DNA of 13,281 nucleotides, taken from assembly GCA_005880175.1 (NCBI GenBank), contig VBJR01000095.1:1-13281 (forward strand), in the 5' to 3' direction. Under the pieces are notes generated by a model that had not been told where the DNA came from, did no database searches, and saw nothing but the letters and a program-made list of their open reading frames with translations. Within the stretch, counting starts at the first letter, position 1. Each line of letters starts with the position of its first letter. Position numbers and translations under genes: made by a program. The stretch comes from Chloroflexota bacterium (GTDB taxonomy: Bacteria; Chloroflexota; Dormibacteria; Dormibacterales; Dormibacteraceae). Positions 6,380 through 13,281 of this stretch are shown piece after piece.

Positions 6380-6974
6380 GGAGGCCCGCCTCCAGGTAGC
6401 CCAGCGCCTCGTCGATCATCTCGCCGAGGTCGCCCGTCGGGTCCTCGGCGAACGCGAACATCACGCCGATGCTCACGCCGACGATCGCGCCGACCAGCGC
6501 CCGGACGGCCGGGTCGTCGGGCTTGCGGCCTGACCGCTCGGCGATGATCCGGGCGAACAGCTGCATCGGGCTGGCGAGCTGCTCGAGCATCGTCATCCGC
6601 AGCTCCGGGACCGCCAGCATCAGGTCCGTCCGCTCGCGCATGGCCTCCCTGTCCGCTGGCGAGAGCTGGCCCAGCACCTCGCGGATCGCGATCCGGAGGG
6701 CTCGAATCGGCCCCACCTCCGGCGGCTGGGCCAGGAGCACGTCCACGACGCGGGGGTCGAACTCGTCCCAGAGGACGACCTCTTCCTTGCTGGGGAAATA
6801 GCGGAAGAACGTGCTCTCCGAGACCTCGGCGGCCTCGGCGATCTGGCTCACCGTGGTCGCGTCGTAGCCCTGCTCCCGAAAGAGCCGGAGCGCGTGCCGC
6901 TGGATGGCGGCACGCGTCCGGGCCTTCTTGCGCTCGCGCAGGCCGAGCTCCGACAGGTCACCCGACGACGCCAA
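6372..6974 (-). CDS. TetR/AcrR-family transcriptional repressor
   Basis: 200 aa, normal for the family. Residues about 13-62 form the DNA-binding domain (RKKARTRAAIQRHALRLF, then a helix-turn-helix VSQIAEAAEVSESTFFRYFPSKEE). The C-terminal ligand pocket (about 65-200) is all-helical and recalls the MftR-like C-terminal type, though I am not sure of the subclass. The start is TTG at 6974, preceded by AAGGAGG only three bases away. It lies inside the end of the preceding MFS gene (stop 6958-6960), so translation is probably coupled. Gene order suggests it represses its own operon and possibly the divergent MFS gene through the palindrome at 8430-8442. The pump it follows is broken, while this frame looks intact. 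Confidence 0.9.
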   Translation of the reverse strand: MASSGDLSELGLRERKKARTRAAIQRHALRLFREQGYDATTVSQIAEAAEVSESTFFRYFPSKEEVVLWDEFDPRVVDVLLAQPPEVGPIRALRIAIREVLGQLSPADREAMRERTDLMLAVPELRMTMLEQLASPMQLFARIIAERSGRKPDDPAVRALVGAIVGVSIGVMFAFAEDPTGDLGEMIDEALGYLEAGLPI

Positions 6975-8414
6975 TTGCCTCCTTCCCCTCCTCCGGTGCG
7001 CCCGCCGGGTGCACCGGCGCCCACCAGGGCAGGAAGGCCAGCGCCAGCACGATGCCCGCGACCGAGATCACCGCGGAGACGATCAGCGCCGCGTCCATCC
7101 CCTGGACGAACGCCGACCGGACCGACTCCAGCAGCGCCGGCGAGCCCAGCCGCTCGGCGACCGCCAGCCCGGCGAAGACGCTGGACCGGACCGCGCCGGC
7201 CGCCGCCGGCGGCAGGCCCGTGAGGTGCAGGGCGCCCTGGTACGTGGAGCTCAGCACACTGCCCATGATGGCAGCCCCGAACGGGCCGCCGACCTTCTGC
7301 ATGGCCTGCATGACGGCGGCGCCCACGCCGCTCCGCTCGGCCGGCAGCTCGACCAGCGCGACGGACGCGGCCGTGGCGAACACCAGCCCCATCCCGACGC
7401 CGAAGGTCGTGGTCCAGAGCGCGACGAACCCGGTGGTCGCGTTCACGCTCGTCCCGGCGCCGATGACCGCCGCGCCGCCGAGCACGGCGAACCCGATCAC
7501 GACCGTGAGCTTCGGACCGATCAGGCGCGCGACACGGTCGGCCGGCAGGACGCCGAGGATCATGCCCCCGATCAGCGGGAGCAGGCGCAGGCCGGAGCCG
7601 AGCGCGTCGGTCCCCAGGATGGCCTGGAAGTACTGGGGCAGGGCGAACAGCACCCCGATCATCGCGAGGCCCGCGGTAGCCGTGAGGACCACGCCCCAGG
7701 TGAACGGCCCGGAGCGGAACAGCGCCAGGTCGATCAGCGGCCGCGGCGTCCGGCGCTCCCACAGGAAGAAGGCGACCAGGATCGCGAGGCCGGCGGCGAT
7801 CGGCGCCAGCGCGGTGACGTCCGTCCAGCCGTTCTGGCCCGACTCGATCAGCCCGTACGTCACGGCGACCAGGCCGCCGCTCGACAGGACGATGCCGACC
7901 AGGTCCACGCCCGGGCGCTCCGGTGAGCGCGACTCGGGCACCAGCGCGGCGCCGGCGATCAGGCCGATCGCCGCGACCGGCACGTTCATCAGGAACACCC
8001 AGCCCCACCAGAAGTGCGACAGCAGCCAGCCGCCCAGGATCGGGCCGACGGGCAGCGCCAGGAAGTTGGCCGCCGCGAGCCGGCCACGCCGAGCACCACC
8101 CGGGCCGCGATGAACGCGCCGGCCGAGGGCGCGTACGCGCAGGCGGCCGAGCCGGCGCCGAACAGGGCCAGGGACGTGAGCATGACCCGCTTCCGGCCGA
8201 ACCGGTCGCCGAGCAGCCCGGCGGGGAGCATCGCGGCCGCCAGCACCAGCAGGTATCCCGACTGGAACCACTGCAGGTCCGATTCCGTCGCGTGGAGCGC
8301 GGTGGCCAGCGTGGGGACGGCCACGCTGAGGATCGTCCCGTCGAGGCCGACGGCCAGGACGGAGAGCGTGAGCGCGCCGAGCGCCCACCACTTGCGGCTT
8401 CCGGGTCCAGTCAT
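6958..8414 (-). pseudogene. DHA2 (EmrB/QacA-type) MFS efflux pump, disrupted by internal deletion and frameshift
   Basis: A proton-driven multidrug exporter family, normally about 14 membrane segments and 470-520 aa. The N-terminal part starts at ATG 8414 (MTGPGSRKWWAL) with AAAAGGAGGTGA eight bases upstream. It carries the family text LDGTILSVAVPTLA, motif A GDRFGRKRV and ends FIAARVVLGVAG in helix 4. The rest lies in another frame, beginning about AAANFLALPVGPILGGWLL and running through FWWGWVFLMNVPV to the stop at 6958. Between GVAG and AAANF, relatives usually have some 25-30 residues (end of helix 4 and an ERG/ERP-containing loop). These are missing, and the loss is not a multiple of three. 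Both halves keep coding-like composition and no other stops, so the event is recent or an assembly error. Read straight from the start codon, the frame turns to nonsense after about 115 residues. Confidence 0.85.
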
Positions 8415-8462
8415 GAGAGTCACCTCCTTTTGCTATTAGCAAGTATATGACAGTGACTCTCA
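8414..8462. repeat. 10-bp perfect inverted repeat bracketing the operator and promoter
   Basis: TGAGAGTCAC (8414-8423) and GTGACTCTCA (8453-8462) are perfect complements, with 29 bases between them that contain the -10 element and the 13-bp palindrome. The left arm overlaps the ribosome site and start codon of the pump gene. If the predicted start near 8435 is right, the right arm is not in that mRNA. A second binding site or a DNA loop is then more likely than an RNA hairpin. Confidence 0.55.
8430..8442. promoter_or_regulatory. Perfect 13-bp palindrome, likely TetR operator
   Basis: TTGCTA-T-TAGCAA is a perfect palindrome centred on 8436. It touches the -10 element of the minus-strand pump promoter and covers its expected transcription start. 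Its position in the divergent region upstream of a pump-tetR operon is the usual place for a TetR-family operator. The link to this TetR is inference. Confidence 0.6.
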
Positions 8463-8472
8463 GAATTGTCGA
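8442..8472 (-). promoter_or_regulatory. Promoter for the MFS-tetR operon
   Basis: On the minus strand TATACT (8447-8442, five of six to consensus) is preceded by TCGACA (8472-8467, five of six) with a 19-base spacer, slightly long. Transcription would begin near 8435, leaving a short leader that holds the very strong ribosome site before ATG 8414. Confidence 0.5.
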
Positions 8473-8528
8473 GACCGCCAGGCAGGGTGAGAATGGCGGA
8501 ACACGCGAAGGGAGGAGGGGAGCATGTC

Positions 8529-9866
8529 GTGAGCGTCATGGGCTCGATGCCGCCGGTGGGGCCGGCCGGGAGCGCGACCCCCGGCTTCTTCCACTCGTTG
8601 TTCTCGCTGCGGACGGTCGCGGGCGCGGCGGGCCTGGCCCCGGCCCTGATCCTGCTGGCGCTGTCCGGCGTCGAGCGGTTCGACGCCAGCGCGTTCGGCG
8701 TGCTGGGGCCCGAGATCCGCGACCAGTTCCACCTCAGCAGCGCCGGGTACGTCTCGATCGCCACGCTGACGTCCGTGCTGCCGCTGCTGGTGACGGCCCA
8801 CGTGGGGTACCTCAGCGATCGGTTCAACCGGGTGCACCTGGCGGCGATCAGCGCGCTGGTCTGGGGCGCCACGTCGGTCCTGACCGGGCTGGCCCCGGCG
8901 ACCGCCGTGCTGATCGCGGCCCGGCTGGCGGGCGGCATCGGCTACACGGTCAACACCCCGACCCACCCGAGCCTGCTGTCGGACTGGTACGCGCCCCGGG
9001 TGCTGCCGATCGTGTTCGGCTGGTACCTGGTGGCGTACTCCGCGATCAACCTGGTGGCCGGGCCGCTGGCCGGCGCGATCACGGCCGTCGCCAACTGGCG
9101 GGTGGCCTTCGTGGTCCTGGCGCTGCCCACGTTCGCGTTCGCGCTGCTGCTGCTCCGCCTGCGGGAGCCGGCCCGGGGCGAGTCGCTGGGGCTCGCCATG
9201 CGCCGGGAGGACGCCACGGGCGTCATCCGCTCGTTCCGCGAGCTGGCGAGCCTGCGGTCGATGCGCCGGACGTGGGCGAGCGCCCTGTTCTTCGGGGCCG
9301 GCCTGGTCGTCCTCGTCAGCCTGCTGAGCCTGTACTTCCAGGACGTGTGGCACTACGGCCCGGCGACGCGAGGCGCGATCTCGGCGCTGTTCGGGCTCGG
9401 CGGGCTGTTCGGGGTCGTGCTCGGCGGCCAGCTGGGCAGGTGGGTGGTCGCGTCCGGCCGGGCGCGGCACCTGCCGGTCATCAGCGGGCTGATGTTCCTG
9501 GTCGGCCTGGCCGGCGGGATGTTCCTGCTGGCGGCGGCGACGTCGGGCCCGATGGCGATCGTGGCGGTGCTGATCGGCTCGATCGCGTACGGCGGCTGGT
9601 CGCCCGCGTACTACACCCAGATGTCGATGATCACGTCGCCGGCACAGCGGGGCCAGGCGTACGCGTGGTCGACGATCTGGTTCTCGCTCGGCGGCGTGCT
9701 CGCGTCGCCGCTGATCGGCCGCATCGGCGACGTGTACGGCCAGCGGATGGCGGTGGTGGCGCTGGCGGTGCTGGTCGTGGTTGCGGGGGCGCTGGCCCTG
9801 TGGATCAGCCCGGTCCTGCAGCGCGACGTGGACGCGACGCGGGAAGCCCTGGCGACTCCGGTGTGA
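8529..9866 (+). CDS. MFS transporter, 12 membrane segments
   Basis: 445 aa from the chosen GTG at 8529, which has GGGGAG six bases upstream within a purine-rich GGAGGAGGGGAG run. ATG 8538 and the upstream in-frame ATG 8493 are alternatives. Twelve hydrophobic segments are visible. The first contains the charged ERFDASAFGVLGPEIRDQF pattern, and motif A between helices 2 and 3 is GYLSDRFNRVHL (about 93-104). Helix 5 region YLVAYSAINLVAGPLAG and the second-half GYxxxxxQMSMITSPAQRG-like loop are also MFS features. The substrate cannot be read from the sequence; the overall look is of a drug, sugar-phosphate or small-metabolite carrier in the inner membrane. It is divergent from the broken pump and shares its regulatory region, so it may also answer to the TetR. 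It is convergent with the CHAP hydrolase gene. Confidence 0.88.
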   Translation: MSVMGSMPPVGPAGSATPGFFHSLFSLRTVAGAAGLAPALILLALSGVERFDASAFGVLGPEIRDQFHLSSAGYVSIATLTSVLPLLVTAHVGYLSDRFNRVHLAAISALVWGATSVLTGLAPATAVLIAARLAGGIGYTVNTPTHPSLLSDWYAPRVLPIVFGWYLVAYSAINLVAGPLAGAITAVANWRVAFVVLALPTFAFALLLLRLREPARGESLGLAMRREDATGVIRSFRELASLRSMRRTWASALFFGAGLVVLVSLLSLYFQDVWHYGPATRGAISALFGLGGLFGVVLGGQLGRWVVASGRARHLPVISGLMFLVGLAGGMFLLAAATSGPMAIVAVLIGSIAYGGWSPAYYTQMSMITSPAQRGQAYAWSTIWFSLGGVLASPLIGRIGDVYGQRMAVVALAVLVVVAGALALWISPVLQRDVDATREALATPV

Positions 9867-9879
9867 CACAGGCCCGGCC

Positions 9880-9902
9880 GCCGGCCCCACGTCGGGACCG
9901 GC
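9880..9902. terminator. GC-rich hairpin between convergent MFS and CHAP genes
   Basis: GCCGGCCCC (9880-9888) pairs with GGGACCGGC (9894-9902) at 8 of 9 positions around the loop ACGTC. It lies 14 bases past the MFS stop and 19 bases past the hydrolase stop, so it could serve both strands. There is no clear T-run on either side, so it is a candidate only. Confidence 0.45.
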
Positions 9903-9920
9903 GGTGGCCTGCGCTACCCC

Positions 9921-10847
9921 CTACCCGTAGATGAATCCAACGATCGGGACGCGTCCGCCCAGCGTGATGGTTCGCCGGTCCACCACGTTCCAGGCGGTGA
10001 AGTTCATCTCCGAGACGACGAACGTGTTGCCGCTCACCGACTCCACGTACGCGACGTGGCCGATGGAGCTCTCGCGGGTCACCATGATGGCGCCCACCTT
10101 CGGGGTCGAGCCCTCCGGGTAGCCGTACGAGCGGGCGTTGGGCCACCAGTCGATCGCGTTCCCGAACCACGGCACGTACCGCCGCGTCGCGACGTAGTAC
10201 GTGCAGAAGCCGTACGAGAAGTGGTTGGGATACGGACCGGCCGGCGGGGTCGGAGCATGGACGGCCTGCGCCTGGCTCGTCACCGCCGCCGCGTGCGCGG
10301 CCACGACCTGGTCCTGGATCGTGTTGCGCATCGACAGCGTCTGGGCGGCCACCTGGCCGGCCTGGTCGCGCGCCGCCTGCACCGAGGCGAGGCGCGCCGC
10401 CAGCTGCACGTGCGCCTGCTCGTCCTGGTGCCGCAGGTCGCGCGTCTGGTTCAGCAGGTTCCGCTCTTTGTTCGAGATCAGGCGAGCCTGCGCTACGTTC
10501 GCGAAGAGCTGCTGCAGGCTGGTGGCCTGGAGGATGGTGGTCAGCCGGAACGCGGGCTGCTCGTACTCGAGCTTGCCCATCGTGGACAGCTCCTTGCCGA
10601 GCTGGACCTCGCGCTGCTGGTCCGCTGCGAGCTTCCGATTGATCAGGTCGACGTCGCCCTGCGCGTGCTCGACCTGGTCGTTCAGGTCACCGAGCTTGGC
10701 CTCGTCGGCGGTGAGCTGCGCGTTGAGCGAGGCCAGCTGGACGTCCGGGTTCGGGGTCGGGCTGGCCGCGAGGGCTGCTGGGACACGGACTGGTAACACC
10801 GACACGGCCAACGCCGCGGCGGCGACCAGGAGACGAAGTCTGCTCAT
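9921..10847 (-). CDS. Secreted coiled-coil CHAP-domain peptidoglycan hydrolase (PcsB-like)
   Basis: 308 aa. Residues 1-28 are a signal peptide (MSRLRLLVAAAALAVSVL, with an AALAAS-like cleavage region). About 35-190 is a long Gln/Ala/Asp-rich coiled coil, including TSLQQLFANVAQARLISNKE, the layout of the PcsB regulatory domain. A short Pro-rich linker (about 198-207) leads to a CHAP domain (208-308) with likely catalytic C215 (SYGFCTYYVATR), H264 (IGHVAYVE) and E280/N282 (VSEMNFTA). The family cuts peptide bonds in cell-wall peptides during septum splitting. The start codon overlaps the ftsX stop (ATGA, 10844-10847), and ftsE precedes ftsX. The known model is that FtsEX holds and activates such a hydrolase through its coiled coil, so the operon predicts a direct partnership. 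The exact bond cleaved cannot be told. Confidence 0.88.
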   Translation of the reverse strand: MSRLRLLVAAAALAVSVLPVRVPAALAASPTPNPDVQLASLNAQLTADEAKLGDLNDQVEHAQGDVDLINRKLAADQQREVQLGKELSTMGKLEYEQPAFRLTTILQATSLQQLFANVAQARLISNKERNLLNQTRDLRHQDEQAHVQLAARLASVQAARDQAGQVAAQTLSMRNTIQDQVVAAHAAAVTSQAQAVHAPTPPAGPYPNHFSYGFCTYYVATRRYVPWFGNAIDWWPNARSYGYPEGSTPKVGAIMVTRESSIGHVAYVESVSGNTFVVSEMNFTAWNVVDRRTITLGGRVPIVGFIYG

Positions 10848-11776
10848 CGTGGCAACCTCACCAACAGGCTGCAGACGCCGAGGGCGAGCACGCTGCTGCC
10901 CAGGGTGGTCAGGCTGATCACCTGCACGGCATCCGCTGCGCTGCCCAACTGCAGGAAGGGCAGGTACTGGTTGACGGCGGGCACGACGTGATCACCGACG
11001 TATGTCAGGCTCAGAGAGGCGACCACGCTGCCGGCGATCGCGAGCGCCACGGCCTCCAGGAAGACCGGGAACCGGATCACCGGACGGGGGGTCCCGACCA
11101 AGGTCAGGATGCGGAGCTCCGTGCGGCGGGCACGGATCTCGCTGCGGAGGAGGACCAGCGCCACCAGGCTGGCGACGGCCAGCGCCGCCACGGCCACTCC
11201 CACCACCACGGCCTGTGCCATCGAGAGGAACGCGCTCAGCTGGCGTCCCTGGGCCGGGGTGTACGAGGCGGGAACGTCGTGGTCGGTGGCGGGGTCCTTG
11301 GCCGCGAGGTCGGCGACGGCGCTCGCGGCGGAGGGATCGGCCAGCTGGACCACCAGGCTGGCCGGGAAGGGGTTGGCGGCGGTCGTCTGCGCGATGTTGG
11401 CCAGCGTCGAGTCCTGCCTCGCGAGGGCCAGCGCCTCCGCCTTGCTGCGGTACGTGACGCCGCGGATCCCGTGCATCCCGGCGATCCTGGTCTTGAGCTG
11501 GTCGACCTGCGCCTGCTGCGCGTCGTCCGCCAGGAACACCTGGAGCTCGGACGCGGAGCGCACCTGCTGGTTCAGGCTGCGCTCGGACAGGACCAGGAAC
11601 AGCTCGGACCCGGCCGCCAGGGACAGCACGGCGCCGACCGCGACCGCGGTGAGGCCCCAGGCCATCGCGCGTCCCCGCCAGCAGCGGAGCGCGTAGAGGA
11701 CCACGTGGAAGGCGTACCGCGGCGCCCAGATCCACGTCGGCACGAGCCGACGCAGACGGCGTCTGCCGAGCCTCAA
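10844..11776 (-). CDS. ftsX: Cell-division ABC transporter-like membrane protein FtsX
   Basis: 310 aa with four membrane segments, about 37-63, 186-210, 236-260 and 284-306, and a large external domain (about 64-182) between the first two. The external domain has the FtsX hallmark NPFPASLVVQL (135-145). The cytoplasmic loop after helix 2 reads RSEIRARRTELRILTLVGTPRPVI, which is expected to contact FtsE. FtsX does not transport; it passes ATP-driven shape changes to a cell-wall hydrolase outside. The start is TTG 11776, which overlaps the ftsE stop (TTGA); a GTG at codon 12 is the alternative. The N-terminal tail is Arg-rich and cytoplasmic. The external domain is long, as in monoderm FtsX proteins that bind a hydrolase directly. 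Confidence 0.9.
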   Translation of the reverse strand: MRLGRRRLRRLVPTWIWAPRYAFHVVLYALRCWRGRAMAWGLTAVAVGAVLSLAAGSELFLVLSERSLNQQVRSASELQVFLADDAQQAQVDQLKTRIAGMHGIRGVTYRSKAEALALARQDSTLANIAQTTAANPFPASLVVQLADPSAASAVADLAAKDPATDHDVPASYTPAQGRQLSAFLSMAQAVVVGVAVAALAVASLVALVLLRSEIRARRTELRILTLVGTPRPVIRFPVFLEAVALAIAGSVVASLSLTYVGDHVVPAVNQYLPFLQLGSAADAVQVISLTTLGSSVLALGVCSLLVRLPR

Positions 11777-12522
11777 CTCGCTACAACCTTCAGTGCGAGG
11801 GTCTGCAGCCGGATGGCGCGGGCCGGGTACCGGCTGAGCACGTACTCGTCATGCGTCGCCATGACGACCGTGCTGCCCAGGTTCTCGTTGAGCTGGCCGA
11901 ACAGCTCCATGATCTCGGCGCTGGCGTCCTTGTCCACGTTGCCGGTCGGCTCGTCGGCGAGCAGCACCCGTGGCTGGTGGGCGATGGCCCGTGCCACGGC
12001 CACGCGCTGCTGCTGGCCGCCGGACAGGGTGGACGGCAGGTCGTGCAGCTTCCCGGCCAGACCGACGAGCTCCAGCGCCTCGGTGGCGAGCTGCCGCGCG
12101 TGCCGCGTGCGCGGGTGCGCGAGCTGCAGCGGCAGCAGCACGTTCTCCAGCGACGTCAGGTGGCCCAGCAGCTCGTACGTCTGGAAGACGCAGCCGACCC
12201 GGCGCCGGATCGTGTCCGTCTGCCAGTGCTGGAGCCGGTGCACCGCGATGCCGTCCACGTTGACCCACCCCTCCTCGGGCTGAACGGTCCCGAAGAGGAT
12301 CTTCAGGAGCGTGGACTTGCCCGATCCGGAGGGTCCGACCAGATACACGAACTCGCCGGGTTCGATGTGGAGGTCGAACCGGGAAAAAACCGGGGCGCCT
12401 CCGTAACCGGCGGTTACGTTTCTCAGTTGTATCGAACCAGGAGCACCAACGACATCAGAGTCGGTCGGGCCCCCTAGCCTGCTCTTGAGAGAGTCGCGTA
12501 CGCGACGTATGTGATCGGGCAT
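11773..12522 (-). CDS. ftsE: Cell-division ATP-binding protein FtsE
   Basis: 249 aa from ATG 12522. The ABC domain begins near residue 30 (SIQLRNVTAGYGG). Walker A is GPSGSGKST (63-71), Q-loop Q114 in VGCVFQTYELL, signature LSGGQQQR (166-173), Walker B VLLADEPTGNVD (186-197) and H-loop H224 in MATHDEY. The text LTSLENVLLPLQL is typical of FtsE. The usual family length is about 220-230 aa, so there is a 30-residue basic N-terminal extension (IRRVRDSLKSRL). No ATG, GTG or TTG lies between 12522 and the domain, so the extension seems real unless a rarer start is used. No good ribosome site precedes ATG 12522; an in-frame GTG lies upstream. ATP binding by FtsE is expected to drive FtsX and so activate the CHAP hydrolase encoded third. 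Confidence 0.9.
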   Translation of the reverse strand: MPDHIRRVRDSLKSRLGGPTDSDVVGAPGSIQLRNVTAGYGGAPVFSRFDLHIEPGEFVYLVGPSGSGKSTLLKILFGTVQPEEGWVNVDGIAVHRLQHWQTDTIRRRVGCVFQTYELLGHLTSLENVLLPLQLAHPRTRHARQLATEALELVGLAGKLHDLPSTLSGGQQQRVAVARAIAHQPRVLLADEPTGNVDKDASAEIMELFGQLNENLGSTVVMATHDEYVLSRYPARAIRLQTLALKVVAS

Positions 12523-12771
12523 GGGTGGTGTTAGCGGTGCCCTCGTGACAACCCCCCTGGGCACAGTCGCCCAAGATATCGCATTCCAGGGGCGGATTTC
12601 ACCCCTATTCGCCCGGGACGATGTCCCATGGGCCCTCCTTACAGTCCCTCCTCGCTCGCGTAAGTTGGCGGCTCCTGCCGACAATCCGGCGACAAACACA
12701 TGTGCGTCCTCAACATCGAAGGACGTCCCGACGGGTCTTCCGCTCGCCCGGCTGTGCGGAATCGCCGCGGG
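12523..12771. other. Upstream region of ftsE, lower GC than the genes
   Basis: This 249-bp gap should hold the promoter of the ftsEX-hydrolase operon and the end of the HIT transcript. Besides the small ORF at 12531-12629, I see a 6-bp stem TTCCGC/GCGGAA (12738-12743 and 12756-12761, 12-base loop) just past the HIT stop, without a T-run. A 13-base near-palindrome GTCCCGACGGGTC is at 12725-12737. No clean -35/-10 pair could be fixed. Confidence 0.4.
12531..12629 (-). CDS. Possible 32-aa upstream ORF / leader of ftsE
   Basis: ATG at 12629 follows AAGGAGG by four bases, the strongest ribosome site in the ftsE leader. The frame encodes MGHRPGRIGVKSAPG and so on, a basic 32-residue peptide, and ends with TAA only eight bases before the ftsE ATG. 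Because ftsE itself lacks a clear ribosome site, reinitiation after this ORF is plausible. I recognise no domain; it may be chance. Confidence 0.35.
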   Translation of the reverse strand: MGHRPGRIGVKSAPGMRYLGRLCPGGLSRGHR

Positions 12772-13251
12772 TCAGGAACTCGCGCAGGCCCTCCGCAGAG
12801 CCGCGATCTGGTCCCGGAGCCGGTCGGCCGGCAGGTCCACCGCGCTCGCGAAGACGGCGTCGGGGAGCGGGCGTCCGGGGGCCGGGTCGTCGAGGTAGCG
12901 GGGGATGACGTGCGCGTGCACGTGCGGCACCGCGTTCCCGAAGATCTGGTAGTTCAGGTGGCAGGGCAGGAACACCGCGGTGAGCGCCCGGGCGCACACG
13001 GCCAGGTCCGCCCACCACGCGGCCAGCTCGCCGGGGTCCAGCTCGGTCGGGTCGGGCACGTGCCGGCCCCGGAACATGACCACCGAGTGGCCGGGCTGGG
13101 ACGGCCGCCGCATCAGGTACGCGTCGGAGACCTGCCCGGCGAAGTACCGGACGCCCCACTCGTCCTCGTCGGCCCGTCCCTGGAGGCAGGCGGGGCAGTC
13201 CTCGCCGGAGCGCAGCGCCTCCCAGTGCGCGGGCCAGGTTCGCGTTGGCAT
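12772..13251 (-). CDS. HIT-family nucleotide hydrolase/transferase
   Basis: 159 aa. The histidine triad is PHVHAHVIPR, with H110, H112 and H114; the middle or last His acts on the nucleotide alpha-phosphate in this family. Upstream family marks are the CPAC pair (C19, C22), likely part of a structural zinc site, GHSVVMFRGRHVPDPTEL (54-71) and NYQIFGN (100-106). Members hydrolyse dinucleoside polyphosphates, AMP-lysine or similar adducts in the cytoplasm; the substrate cannot be chosen from sequence. ATG 13251 has a weak AGGA eight bases upstream. The gene lies 249 bp upstream of ftsE on the same strand, probably as its own unit. Confidence 0.88.
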   Translation of the reverse strand: MPTRTWPAHWEALRSGEDCPACLQGRADEDEWGVRYFAGQVSDAYLMRRPSQPGHSVVMFRGRHVPDPTELDPGELAAWWADLAVCARALTAVFLPCHLNYQIFGNAVPHVHAHVIPRYLDDPAPGRPLPDAVFASAVDLPADRLRDQIAALRRACASS

Positions 13252-13264
13252 GAGCGGAATCCTA

Positions 13265-13280
13265 GGGCCCCTCGGGGCTC
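13265..13280. repeat. GC-rich inverted repeat upstream of the HIT gene
   Basis: GGGCCCC (13265-13271) and GGGGCTC (13274-13280) form a 7-bp stem with one G-T pair and a two-base gap. It could be part of a terminator for a gene outside the window, or promoter-region structure. The loop is too small as drawn, so the inner pairs would have to open. Confidence 0.25.
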
Positions 13281-13281
13281 C

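Noticed and set aside
8415..8423. GTG 8423 as start of the DHA2 pump
   Set aside because: It overlaps the ribosome site itself. ATG 8414, three codons on, has that site at the usual distance.
6958..8442. A single intact 494-residue MFS protein starting at 8442
   Set aside because: Its first 120 or so residues are Arg/Pro/Gly-rich out-of-frame text; the real N-terminus with LDGTILSVAVP and GDRFGRKR is in the other frame, so this is a frameshifted gene.

Overview
The window is about 13.3 kb of very GC-rich DNA (roughly 70% by eye). It reads like a soil or environmental member of the high-GC, probably monoderm Terrabacteria (Actinobacteriota, Chloroflexota or Dormibacterota-like). The reasons are strong G/C third positions, GTG and TTG starts, ATGA/TTGA stop-start overlaps, a probable leaderless promoter, an NrtR-type NAD regulator and a FtsEX plus CHAP-hydrolase operon. 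I could not place it more exactly. No rRNA, tRNA or CRISPR array was seen.

Layout from left to right. Positions 2-2524 (+) hold the 3' part of a large STAND-type signalling protein that ends in 14 WD40 blades. Positions 2748-5982 (+) hold an overlapping operon, nrtR-nadA-nadB: a Nudix-derived repressor whose Nudix box has lost its catalytic glutamates, quinolinate synthase and L-aspartate oxidase. Together NadB and NadA make quinolinate for NAD; nadC is not in the window. Positions 5985-6369 look like a small non-coding insertion (MITE-like), with imperfect terminal inverted repeats, a duplicated 8-10 bp target, and an inner pair of 40-bp inverted arms built of CACGAAG-like units. The duplicated target carries the stop codon of nadB on one side and of tetR on the other.

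Positions 6372-8414 (-) hold a two-gene drug-efflux unit. A 14-TM-type (DHA2) MFS pump comes first and a TetR-family regulator second. The pump is broken by an internal deletion plus frameshift near 8070-8090, while the regulator is intact. Between this unit and a divergent 12-TM MFS transporter (8529-9866, +) lies a promoter region with a perfect 13-bp palindrome (likely TetR operator) and an outer 10-bp inverted repeat.

Positions 9921-12522 (-) hold ftsE-ftsX-CHAP hydrolase with 4-bp overlaps. This is a compact module in which an ABC-type complex is expected to switch on a secreted cell-wall hydrolase at division. A possible 32-codon upstream ORF precedes ftsE. Positions 12772-13251 (-) encode a HIT-family nucleotide hydrolase or transferase.

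Most genes belong to known families. The parts most worth a second look are the insertion between nadB and tetR, the freshly broken pump with its intact regulator, and the nrtR promoter-operator overlap. I did not find convincing evidence of a wholly new system.
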